Under the pieces are notes generated by a model. It was not told the DNA's origin and made no database searches. It saw nothing but the letters and a program-made list of their open reading frames with translations. Below are positions 26,309 through 34,618 of a stretch of 64,000 nt of DNA, piece by piece. The translations under genes were made by a program, and so were the position numbers. Source of the stretch: Pseudoclavibacter helvolus (GTDB taxonomy: Bacteria; Actinomycetota; Actinomycetes; Actinomycetales; Microbacteriaceae). The stretch is taken from assembly GCF_014191305.1 (NCBI RefSeq), contig NZ_JACHWJ010000004.1, forward strand, positions 1 to 64,000, given 5' to 3'. Every line of letters starts with the position of its first letter. Position 1 is the stretch's first letter.

Positions 26309-27643
26309 CTAGCGCGTGCCGCGCTCCGCATCCGCTGCCCCGTCGGCCCCGGCGACCAGGTCTTCGCCCGCGTCGTCGGCGTCGGATCCGCGGAGGCGGG
26401 CGATGCCGTTCATGAGGTGGTAGACGACAAGCGTCGCGACGGTGCCGAGCACGATGCCGCCGAACGTGACCTGGCCGCTGTTGATCGTGAAGTCGCCGAT
26501 CGCGACGATGAGGCCGACACCCGCCGTGAACTGGTTGGTCGGCGATGAGAAGTCGACCTTGTTCTCGAGCCAGATGCGCACGCCGATGATGCCGATGAGG
26601 CCGTAGAGCGCGGTCGTGATGCCGCCGAGCACGCCGCCGGGCACGCTCGCGATGAGCACGCCGACCTTCGGCGACAGGGCGAGGAGGATCGCGGCGATCG
26701 CGGCGACCCAGTAGGCGGCCGTCGAGTAGACGCGGGTCGCCGACATGACGCCGATGTTCTCGCCGTACGTGGTGGTGGGGGAGCCGCCGCCGAAGCCGGA
26801 GAGCACCGTCGCGAGGCCGTCGGCGAGGAGCGCCCGACCGGCCATGGGGTCGAGGTTGCGGTTCGTGAGCTGGCCGACGCCCTTGACGTGGCCGACGTTC
26901 TCGGCGATGAGCGCGAGCACGACCGGCACGAACATGAGGTAGACGAGCAGATGCTCGGCGGCGAAGACGGGAGCAGTGAAGGTCGGAAGGCCAATCCAGG
27001 CGGCGTCGTCGAGGCCCGCGAGGTCGACCTGGCCCGTGAAGGCGGCGACGATGTAGCCGACGACCACGCCGATGAGGATCGACAGGCGGCCGATCATGCC
27101 CTTGAACGCCACCGCGACGACGATGACGGTCAGCAGCGTGATCGACGCGACGAGCGGAGACGCCTCGAAGTTGTTCTTCGCGGCAGGGGCGAGGTTGAAG
27201 CCGATGAGCGCCACGATCGTGCCCGCGACGACTGGTGGCATGAGGAGGTTGATCCAGCGCGTGCCCGCGAAGTTCACGATGAGGCCGACGACCGCGAGGA
27301 GCGCGCCGACGACGATGATGCCGGCGAGCGCAACGCCCTGGCCGTCGGAGGCGACGGCCGCGAGGATCGGTGCGATGAACGCAAACGACGAGCCGAGGTA
27401 GCTGGGCACGCGGTTCCGGGTGATGAGCAGGAACAGCATCGTGCCGATGCCGGAGAAGAGCAGCGTCGTCGACGGCGGGAAGCCCGTCAGCAGCGGCACG
27501 AGGAACGTCGCGCCGAACATGGCGACGACGTGCTGCGCGCCGAGGCCGATCGTGCGCGGCCAGGTCAGCCGCTCCTCGGGCAGCACGATGTCGCTTGCGG
27601 GGACGTTCTTTCCGTCTCCGTGCAGTTTCCAGGGCAGTGCCAC
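26309..27643 (-). CDS. NCS2-family uracil/xanthine permease
   Basis: Nucleobase transporter in the cytoplasmic membrane, 444 aa with about 12-14 hydrophobic segments. Family marks are the N-terminal LGAQHVVAMFGATFLVPLLTG, the VALIGFNLAP region, ALIAENVGHVKGVG with the conserved Glu, GFGGGSPTTTYGENIGVM, and QFTAGVGLIVAIGDF near the end. It resembles UraA/PyrP uracil permeases more than xanthine permeases, but substrate cannot be fixed. It starts at ATG 27643, divergent from a second NCS2 permease; the gap between them carries a 12-bp repeat array. Confidence 0.93.
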   Translation of the reverse strand: MALPWKLHGDGKNVPASDIVLPEERLTWPRTIGLGAQHVVAMFGATFLVPLLTGFPPSTTLLFSGIGTMLFLLITRNRVPSYLGSSFAFIAPILAAVASDGQGVALAGIIVVGALLAVVGLIVNFAGTRWINLLMPPVVAGTIVALIGFNLAPAAKNNFEASPLVASITLLTVIVVAVAFKGMIGRLSILIGVVVGYIVAAFTGQVDLAGLDDAAWIGLPTFTAPVFAAEHLLVYLMFVPVVLALIAENVGHVKGVGQLTNRNLDPMAGRALLADGLATVLSGFGGGSPTTTYGENIGVMSATRVYSTAAYWVAAIAAILLALSPKVGVLIASVPGGVLGGITTALYGLIGIIGVRIWLENKVDFSSPTNQFTAGVGLIVAIGDFTINSGQVTFGGIVLGTVATLVVYHLMNGIARLRGSDADDAGEDLVAGADGAADAERGTR

Positions 27644-27782
27644 GGCGGTCTCGCTTCCAGGTCGTTCGGCGGGGATCGGCCTGCGCTGGGGAGCGGCGCG
27701 TGACCTCTACGAGATTAGGGGATCGCATGACCGCGCTCGCGCGCCAACCGTGGTGGCGTCTGCGCTGCAGCCGCCGCGCGAA

Positions 27783-27886
27783 AACTTCGGTGACGACTCC
27801 GGTGACAACTTCGGTGACAACTTCGGTGACAACTCGGCCAGATCTGTCGCCGAATCGGGCGATACGCGTCATCCGTCACCGAAATT
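27783..27886. repeat. 12-bp tandem repeat facing an inverted copy (family TTCGGTGAC)
   Basis: Four copies of the unit AACTTCGGTGAC (27783-27830; the second copy is GACTCCGGTGAC) face the inverted copy GTCACCGAAATT (27875-27886). Any unit can pair with the inverted copy, so alternative hairpins are possible. It lies in the divergent gap between two NCS2 permease genes. The right side CCGTCACCGAAATTC is repeated exactly at 34.5 kb. Confidence 0.8.
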
Positions 27887-27981
27887 CTCGCGCGGGCAGA
27901 GAGACGCTGCCGCGCCACGGGCATCCCGCGCGCTGACTACGCTTGAGCCTGTACCGCGAGCAGCACGATCAGGGGAGCCGC

Positions 27982-29529
27982 ATGAGCGACAGCCACGAGT
28001 CCGCAGTGGATCACGAGCAGGCGGAAGCGGGCGACCTCGGTCACGCTGCAGCTCCTGCACGGGCGACCCAGGTGGCGCCGACGAAGCGCGGCAGCGGGTC
28101 GACGTTCAAGGAGCGCCTCGACACGTTCTTCGAGATCACGCACCGCGGCTCGAACGTGCCGCGCGAGATCCGCGGAGGCCTCGTCACGTTCATGACGATG
28201 GCGTACATCGTCATCCTGAACCCCCTGATCTTGGGCGGTTTCTCGCAGGACCAGGCGACGCTCGACGTCGAGGGTGGCTGGCTGCAGGCGTCGCAGGTGG
28301 CCGCGGTCACGGGCCTCACGGCAGGCGTCATGACGATCCTGTTCGGCGTCATCGCGAATCTTCCGTTCGGGCTCGCTGCGGGCCTCGGCATCAACTCGTT
28401 CCTCGCAGTGAACGTCGTGCAGCAGGTGACGTGGGCTGAGGCGATGGGGCTCGTTGTCATCAACGGCCTTGTCATCGTGGTGCTGTCCGCGACCCGCCTG
28501 CGCGAGATGATCTTCCACGCCGTGCCGCCGCAGCTGAAGACGGCGATCACGGTCGGCATCGGCCTGTTCCTGGCGTTCATCGGCCTCGTGGATGCTGGCT
28601 TCGTCACGTCGTCGGGAAACGCGTCCCCGCCGGTCCAGCTTGGTGTCGGCGGCTCGGTGACGACCGTTCCGACGCTCATCTTCGTGGTTGGCCTCATCGT
28701 GATGGGCGTGCTCATGGCGCGCCGCGTGAAGGGCGCGCTGCTCATCGGCATCGTCGGCAGCACGATCATCGCGGTGGTCGTCGAGGCGATCATGAAGCTC
28801 GGGCCGGCGTTCGAGAACGAGGGCGGATGGTCGCTCAACGTCCCGATGCTGCCGACGCAGATCGTGTCGGTTCCCGACCTGGGCCTCATCGGGGCGTTCA
28901 ACTTCGGTGCGTTCGAACGCATCGGCATCCTGGCCGGCGTGATGCTCGTCTTCACGCTTGTGTTCACGAACTTCTTCGACGCGGTCGGCTCGCTCACCGG
29001 CCTGACGCGGGAGGCTGGCCTGCAGGACAAGGAGGGCAACTTCCCCCGTCTCAAGTCCTCGCTGGTTGTCGAGGGCATCGGCGCCGTCGCCGGAGGCGCG
29101 ACGTCGAGCTCGTCGAACACGATCTTCGTCGACTCCGCGGCCGGCGTTGGCGAGGGCGCCCGCACTGGCCTCGCGAGCGTCGTGACGGGCGTCATGTTCC
29201 TGCTCGCGATGTTCTTCACGCCGCTGACGCAGATCGTCCCGCTCGAGGTGGCGGCCGCGGCGCTTGTTGTTGTCGGTGTGCTCATGGTGTCGCAGGTGCG
29301 CGAGCTGAAGTGGGACGACTTCTCGGTCGCCCTCCCGGTCTTCCTGACAATCGTCATCATGCCGCTCACCTACTCGATCGCGAATGGCATCGGCGCGGGC
29401 TTCATCTCGTGGGTGGTTGTCCAGACCCTCACGGGCAATGCGCGCAAGGTCTCGCCGCTCCTGTGGATCGTCGCGGTCGGCTTCCTGATCTACTTCGCCC
29501 GCGGCCCCATCGAGGGCATGTTCGCGTAG
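27982..29529 (+). CDS. NCS2-family (AzgA-like) purine permease
   Basis: Adenine/guanine/hypoxanthine transporter of the AzgA-like branch, 515 aa with about 12 or more membrane segments. Diagnostic stretches are EIRGGLVTFMTMAYIVILNP, NLPFGLAAGLGINSFLA, LFTNFFDAVGSLTGLTREA and SSSNTIFVDSAAGVGEGART. ATG 27982 has AGGGGAG 4 bp upstream; an earlier in-frame start at 27943 adds residues unlike the family. A hydrophilic N-terminal extension of about 45 residues precedes the transporter. It is divergent from the uracil-type permease; a hairpin terminator follows. Confidence 0.93.
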   Translation: MSDSHESAVDHEQAEAGDLGHAAAPARATQVAPTKRGSGSTFKERLDTFFEITHRGSNVPREIRGGLVTFMTMAYIVILNPLILGGFSQDQATLDVEGGWLQASQVAAVTGLTAGVMTILFGVIANLPFGLAAGLGINSFLAVNVVQQVTWAEAMGLVVINGLVIVVLSATRLREMIFHAVPPQLKTAITVGIGLFLAFIGLVDAGFVTSSGNASPPVQLGVGGSVTTVPTLIFVVGLIVMGVLMARRVKGALLIGIVGSTIIAVVVEAIMKLGPAFENEGGWSLNVPMLPTQIVSVPDLGLIGAFNFGAFERIGILAGVMLVFTLVFTNFFDAVGSLTGLTREAGLQDKEGNFPRLKSSLVVEGIGAVAGGATSSSSNTIFVDSAAGVGEGARTGLASVVTGVMFLLAMFFTPLTQIVPLEVAAAALVVVGVLMVSQVRELKWDDFSVALPVFLTIVIMPLTYSIANGIGAGFISWVVVQTLTGNARKVSPLLWIVAVGFLIYFARGPIEGMFA

Positions 29530-29536
29530 TCGCTCT

Positions 29537-29569
29537 GGCGGACGTCCGCTCGCCTGTGTGACGTCCGCC
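29537..29569 (+). terminator. hairpin after purine permease gene
   Basis: GGCGGACGT (29537-29545) pairs with ACGTCCGCC (29561-29569) over 9 bp, eight bases after the stop codon. No T-run follows, so it may be only part of the termination signal. Confidence 0.6.
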
Positions 29570-29657
29570 ACCGGAACATGAGGCCCGGTTGCAGTGCGTG
29601 CATCCGCGTGACTTCAACCGTTCGAGTCGAGGGGGTTTCTCGGCGAGAGTGCGGTGC

Positions 29658-30887
29658 ATGACGCATCCCTATGCTCCTCGCCGTGTGCCGCTGGCCGTGC
29701 TCGATCTCGTGCCGATCGTCGAGGGCGGTACCGCCGCTGAGGCGCTTGCGGATGCGCTCGAGCTCGCGCGATCGGCCGAGCGGGCCGGCTATTCGCGCTT
29801 CTGGCTCGCCGAGCATCATCTGAACCCGGGCGTGGCTGGAGCCTCGCCGCTCGCGCTGCTTGGCGTGCTGGCCGGGGCGACGGAGAGCATCCGCATCGGC
29901 ACGGCCGCGACGTTGCTCGGCAACTACAACCCGATCCAGGTGGCGGAGGCGTTCGGGACGGTCGCGCAGCTCTTCGGCGCGCGCTTCGACCTGGGGCTGG
30001 GCCGCTCGTCGTTCAAGCACCTGATCGCTGCGGCCGTCGCTGCTGAGGCCGGCGCCGACTCGGGGGCCGCCCCGGAGCCCGGACCCGAGCAGGCACCGGT
30101 CGAGAACCGTGTTGTCGACGGGCTTGTCATCCCGCCGAGTCGCCGCCTCTTCCTCCGTCCGGAGCGCTTCCTTGTCCAGGCGCGGCTCCTTGGCCGTTCG
30201 GCCGATGTCGAGGACACGTTCGCCGACGATGTCGCCGACCTGCTCGCCTTCTTCGCCGACGACTACGAGGCGGTGGATGCGGTGGCTCCCGTGCACGTGC
30301 AGCCGGCGGCGGGTGCGCCCGTCGAGGTGTGGGTGCACGGTTCGTCTGCGGGCCCGAGCGCACGCCTGGCGGGGGCCCGCGGTCTGCGGTTCGGCGCGAA
30401 CTACCACGTCGCCCCGCACGCGGTGCTCGACTCGATCGCCGAGTACCGGGCGCACTTCCACCCGAGTCCCGAACTGACCAAGCCCTACGTGACGGTGTCC
30501 GCCGACGTGCTTGTCGCGGAGACGGAGGAGGAAGCGCGTCGACTCGCCGGCGGCTACGCCGAGTGGGTGCTCTCGATCCGCGAGGGGCGTGGCGCCATCC
30601 CGTATCCGACCCCCGAGCACGCGCGCGAGATCTCGTCGCTCAGCGACGAGGAGCTGCGCACCGTCATCGACCGCCTCGACACGAGATTCGTGGGAACGCC
30701 GGAGCAGGTCGTCGCGCAGCTCGAGACCCTCCAGCGGGTGACTGGCGCCGACGAGCTGCTGCTCACGAGCATCACCCACGACAGTGCCGCGAGGCGCCGT
30801 TCGCAGGAACTGCTGGCCGACGCCTGGTTCGCCGACGGGGTGAACGCGCCGACGGATTCAGTGGGGCTCGGCGCGTTGGTCGGATAG
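29658..30887 (+). CDS. LLM-class flavin-dependent oxidoreductase (MsnO8-like)
   Basis: Luciferase-like monooxygenase, 409 aa, expected to use reduced flavin. The barrel starts VPLAVLDLVPIVEGG; family motifs are RFWLAEHHLNPGVAGASPL, IRIGTAATLLGNYNPIQVAE and RFDLGLGRSSF, which place it in the MsnO8 subgroup. ATG 29658 (MTHPYAPRR) is chosen over upstream in-frame starts. An insert of about 50 residues near 140-190 is rich in Ala, Glu and Pro. Substrate unknown. Confidence 0.88.
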   Translation: MTHPYAPRRVPLAVLDLVPIVEGGTAAEALADALELARSAERAGYSRFWLAEHHLNPGVAGASPLALLGVLAGATESIRIGTAATLLGNYNPIQVAEAFGTVAQLFGARFDLGLGRSSFKHLIAAAVAAEAGADSGAAPEPGPEQAPVENRVVDGLVIPPSRRLFLRPERFLVQARLLGRSADVEDTFADDVADLLAFFADDYEAVDAVAPVHVQPAAGAPVEVWVHGSSAGPSARLAGARGLRFGANYHVAPHAVLDSIAEYRAHFHPSPELTKPYVTVSADVLVAETEEEARRLAGGYAEWVLSIREGRGAIPYPTPEHAREISSLSDEELRTVIDRLDTRFVGTPEQVVAQLETLQRVTGADELLLTSITHDSAARRRSQELLADAWFADGVNAPTDSVGLGALVG

Positions 30888-31008
30888 GCACCGCGGCAGC
30901 ACCGAGCAACCGAGCCTCGGCCCCGCCTGGCGCACGGAACGCCGCATCTGGTGCCAGCGGTGGGAAGCTGGCGGTCACGATTCCCCCACCTGAACGCCGG
31001 AGTTCCTC

Positions 31009-32448
31009 ATGGTTCCAACCGCAGAATCGCACCCGTCAACCCTGCAGCAGCCGCGACCCGTGCATCCGCTGGTCGAGACGCCGAACGGCGTACTTCGCGG
31101 CGTCGCAGACGGAGCTACCGAGCGCTGGCTCGGCATCCGCTACGCCGAGCCGCCCACGGGCGAGCGGCGCTGGCGGGCCCCGGTTCCCGTCGGCGCCTGG
31201 AGCGGGGTCGTGGATGCGCGCATCCCGGGACCGATCGCGCCGCAGGCTCGCGTCAAGGCGATGGATGTCGGCGAGACCGCCATCACCGACGAGGACTGCC
31301 TGTTTGTCAAGGTGTGGCGGCCGACCACGGCACGGGCGCCCGCCGCCGAGCCGCGCGCCGTCATGGTGTGGGTGCACGGCGGCGCCTACGTGCTCGGCGG
31401 CCCGACGCAGCCGGTGTTCGACGGAGCAGCGCTGGCCGACCGCGGCGACGTCATCGTCGTGACGCTCTCCTATCGCCTCGGCGGCCTCGGGTTCCTGGAG
31501 CTCTCGACGCTCGACGGCGCGGAGGGGCAGTTCGACTCGAACCTCGGGCTGCGCGATGTGCTGTGCGCTCTGGAATGGGTGCGGTCGAACATCGGCTCGT
31601 TTGGCGGTGACCCGGCAAGGGTCACGGTGTTCGGGGAGTCGGCGGGCGCCGGCATCGTGTCGACGCTGCTCGCCACCCCCTCCGCCCGCGGGCTGTTCTC
31701 GGCAGCGATCGTCGAGAGCTCACCCGCGACGAGCGTGTACGGGCTCGGGCGGGCGAAGGTCGTCTCGGAGCGATTCGTCCAAAAGCTCGGCATTACGGCA
31801 CACGACTGGGCTGCCCTCCGCGCCCTGTCCGTCTCGAGCATCGTCGAGACGGCCGGCGAGCTGTTCGCTGAGATCCCGACCGAGTTCCCGGGCACGCTCG
31901 CCTTCGCGCCGGTCGTCGACGGCGAGCTGGTGCCTGAGCATCCCGTGACGGTGCTGAGCGAGGGCCGCGGACTGCCCGTTCCGCTCATCATCGGCACCAA
32001 CAGGGACGAGGCGACGTTCTTCAAACTCGCCAAGTCGCCGCTCCTGCCCGTCGGGGAGCAGGCGCTTACGACGATGATCACCGAGATCGCCCGCGAGAAC
32101 CCGTCGGTCGAGATGCCAGACCGCGAGCACATCCTCGACGCGTACGAGGGCGTTCGGCAGCGGATGGTCGGGCTCGGCATCGCGCGCGACGTCGGCTTCC
32201 GCATGCCGACGGTGTGGATCGCGGAGGGGCACGCGCGGATCGCTCCGACCTACCTCTACCGGTTCGACTTCGCGACACCCCTGCTGAAGGTGCTGCGCCT
32301 CGGCGCCACGCACGGCACCGAAGTCGCGTACGTGTGGGGCAACCTCGACACCGACCCTCGCGGGCTCGCCTACAAGCTCGGCGGACGCAGACAGGCCGGT
32401 GAGGTTTCCGATCGGATGCTCGCCCTCTGGACGTCGTTCGCTCGCTAA
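31009..32448 (+). CDS. type-B carboxylesterase with premature stop
   Basis: Alpha/beta-hydrolase of the carboxylesterase B family. The oxyanion loop VWVHGGAYVLGG, nucleophile Ser211 in VFGESAGAG, acid Glu334 in GTNRDEATFF and His435 in GATHGTEVAYVWGN are all present. The frame stops at TAA 32446-32448 after LWTSFAR. The same frame continues for 52 codons to TGA 32605-32607 (GQPTDGGLPG, then ARSTLVIDHADRVADDL), and this resembles the normal end of the family. A nonsense change has therefore probably removed the last helix. The catalytic triad remains, so activity is uncertain. Confidence 0.85.
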   Translation: MVPTAESHPSTLQQPRPVHPLVETPNGVLRGVADGATERWLGIRYAEPPTGERRWRAPVPVGAWSGVVDARIPGPIAPQARVKAMDVGETAITDEDCLFVKVWRPTTARAPAAEPRAVMVWVHGGAYVLGGPTQPVFDGAALADRGDVIVVTLSYRLGGLGFLELSTLDGAEGQFDSNLGLRDVLCALEWVRSNIGSFGGDPARVTVFGESAGAGIVSTLLATPSARGLFSAAIVESSPATSVYGLGRAKVVSERFVQKLGITAHDWAALRALSVSSIVETAGELFAEIPTEFPGTLAFAPVVDGELVPEHPVTVLSEGRGLPVPLIIGTNRDEATFFKLAKSPLLPVGEQALTTMITEIARENPSVEMPDREHILDAYEGVRQRMVGLGIARDVGFRMPTVWIAEGHARIAPTYLYRFDFATPLLKVLRLGATHGTEVAYVWGNLDTDPRGLAYKLGGRRQAGEVSDRMLALWTSFAR

Positions 32449-32600
32449 GGACAGCCGACCGACGGAGGCCTGCCAGGGGCGGTGCCGTCGCCGGCGTTCG
32501 GGGAGGCCCGTTCGACGTTGGTCATCGACCATGCCGATCGGGTGGCCGACGACCTCGACGCGGACCTGCGCGCGGCGTGGGGCAACCGGGCCTTCTCGCT

Positions 32601-32665
32601 GAGCTGAGCTGAGTTGGGTTGGGTTGGGTTGGGCTGGGCTGGGCTGAGCTAAGCCGAGCCGAGCT
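32601..32665. repeat. pentanucleotide tandem repeat (GRGYY), 13 units
   Basis: Thirteen consecutive 5-bp units: GAGCT x2, GAGTT, GGGTT x3, GGGCT x3, GAGCT, AAGCC, GAGCC, GAGCT. It starts at the end of the lost carboxylesterase tail and lies between that gene and the convergent TM2-domain gene. A unit of five is not a codon multiple, so length changes would shift any frame crossing it; no active gene does so. Confidence 0.9.
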
Positions 32666-32721
32666 AATGCCTAGACCCTGCCCGGGCTCAGGAGCGCCGG
32701 AAACCCGAGAGTGCCCGTGGC

Positions 32722-33255
32722 TCAGTACCGACCTGGATATTGCCCGCCGCCAGCCGGCCCGTATCCCTGGTTCGCGGCGTAGGCGCTGGCCGACGCGAGG
32801 CGAGCATTCGCCTCTCGCACGAACTGCGGGATGAGGAAGAGCTCGACGATGACCCAGATCGCGACTCCGAAGACCAACAGCAGGCCGATGCCGAGCCATG
32901 ACGTCGCGAAGCCGACCAGGTAGAGCACAAGCTGCGTAATGGCGATGCCAGTGCGTCCGAGGTAGAAGTTGTGGATGCCCAGCCCGCCAAGGAAGATCGC
33001 GAGCACGTACGTAATGCCGACTTCCTTGCCGCCACTGACGACAACCGTCTGCTGGTACAGCACGGGCGCGTTGGCGGCTGGCGCCTGCGACGGGGCGTAG
33101 TGGCCCCATTGGGCGCCATCCCAGTAGCGCTGCCTGCCCGTCGGGTCTGGGTACCAGCCGGCGGCCGGCGACGATGGCGCGTTGCTCGCGTGCGAAGAGC
33201 CGTAGGGGCCGTCCTCCGGTTGCGAGGCGTATGGATCCGTTGGTACGAGGCTCAT
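32722..33255 (-). CDS. DUF2510 and TM2 domain membrane protein
   Basis: 177 aa. A short DUF2510 domain (AGWYPDPTGRQRYWDGAQW, about residues 32-50) is followed by a TM2 domain with two hydrophobic helices (GITYVLAIFLGGLGIHNFYL, then WLGIGLLLVFGVAIWVIVEL). The C-terminus is Gly/Tyr-rich. Function unknown; such proteins are common in Actinomycetota. It lies downstream of the DUF368 remnant on the same strand. Confidence 0.88.
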   Translation of the reverse strand: MSLVPTDPYASQPEDGPYGSSHASNAPSSPAAGWYPDPTGRQRYWDGAQWGHYAPSQAPAANAPVLYQQTVVVSGGKEVGITYVLAIFLGGLGIHNFYLGRTGIAITQLVLYLVGFATSWLGIGLLLVFGVAIWVIVELFLIPQFVREANARLASASAYAANQGYGPAGGGQYPGRY

Positions 33256-33342
33256 CGGGCACTTCCCTGCTGTCGAGTGGATGCGGGACTCATGCTAGCG
33301 AGCACTACCGACATTCGACGGGCCTGTGGAGTATCCCCGGGA

Positions 33343-34317
33343 TTAGAGGTGTGGATGGGCGTCCGGCGCCTTGCGGAGGGCGCGGCGGACGAGAAGCCCT
33401 TCGGAGATGAGGAGCGCGGCGACGATCGCCGCGCCGAGCAAGAACCAGAGCACGGGGCCGACGACGTCCCCCGAGGCCCAGAGCAGTTCGCGGTCGTCGG
33501 TCTGCCACGGCCCCACAGGGCGCGCAGCGATCCGGCCATGAGGCCCGTCATGAGCGCGAGGGTCACGCGGCGGTGCTTCGAGAGGAGCCAAAGCAGGACC
33601 TGTACGAAGAGGGCGAGGCCCGTGCCTGCGCCGACCGCGAAGAGCGCGATGTAGCCCAAGTCGAGGGAGTTGAGCGCGCGCAGCGTCGGCTCGTACATGC
33701 CCGTCGTGACGAGCACAAACGAGCCCGAGACCCCGGGGAGCACCAGCGCGCAGACGGCAACGGCGGCCGATACGAAGATCGCGACGGGGGATGGGTCGGC
33801 GTCGTTTGCAGAGGGCAGCCCAGTCAGGACGAAGCTCAGGACCGCAGCAGGCACCGCGATCGCGTAGTCGCGAAGCTGCCAGCGTGCCCCGAGCATCCGC
33901 GCAGGAACGATGAGCGAGACGGCGATGAGCCCAGCGAAGAGGGCCCTCGAGGGGATGGGGTGCGCCTCGATCAGGGGAGCGACGAGGCGGGCCGCGATGA
34001 CCAGCGCGACGAGCATCCCAATGCCGATGGGAAGCACGAGGCCCCACTTGACCTGCGAGAAGTGTTCGCGCGCCCGGTTCAGGCCCCTGCCGCGCACCGT
34101 GTCGACGGCCGCGCGCACGACGCCGAGCACGAGGTGCCCGGCGGAGTCGATGAGCGTCTCGTAGACGCCGATCAGCAGTGCGATGGTGCCGCCGCTGACG
34201 CCCGGGATGATCTCGGTCACGCCGATGAGCGCGCCTCGGAAGAGATTGACGAGGACGTTGAGCGCTGACGAACCGGCCCTTCTCGGGCGCCGGGGTCGTG
34301 GACGGCGCCGGATGCAC
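33343..34317 (-). pseudogene. DUF368 membrane protein gene with two frameshifts
   Basis: The DUF368 family (multi-pass membrane proteins; some members are linked to undecaprenyl-phosphate recycling) is clearly recognisable but split across frames. The middle frame gives VTEIIPGVSGGTIALLIGVY through LMTGLMAGSLRALW. The upstream residues LNVLVNLFRGALIG lie in that frame but have no start codon, while a plausible N-terminus (PAPEKGRFVS, from GTG 34317) is in another frame, so a shift lies near 34255-34265. After LRALW (about 33525) the expected tail PWQTDDRELLWASGDVVGP continues in the first frame to the stop at 33343. The second shift lies in a G-run. It could be decay or sequencing error. Confidence 0.75.
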
Positions 34318-34420
34318 GTGCGCCCGGGGGAGGCGGCACAAAGCCACCATTCCGCCAGGCGCGACCCGCGAGTGCGCCCGGCCGCGCTGCGCTCCCGGTC
34401 TGCGGCAGGAGGCGCGTTGA

Positions 34421-34489
34421 CAATTCGGGTGACGATTTCAGCTCTGCGGTATAAACTTCGTCTTCCGCCGCGCTTCCGTCACCGAAATT
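34421..34489. repeat. intergenic palindrome, family TTCGGTGAC
   Basis: Left arm CAATTCGGGTGACG (34421-34434) and right arm CGTCACCGAAATT (34477-34489) pair with two mismatches in 13; outer GCGCG bases extend the pairing. The right arm word CCGTCACCGAAATTC is identical to the one at 27873-27887. The remaining 34318-34618 gap contains no gene. Confidence 0.7.
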
Positions 34490-34618
34490 CGCGCGGCCAC
34501 GTCTCGGCACGAGATCGGTGGGCTGAATTAGAGGTCCGGGGCAAGTGTTCTCACAGCGGATTCACGCAATCCACCCGCACTCAGCCCGGCCGGGTTTGGC
34601 GCGCGTACCGTATCCGCC

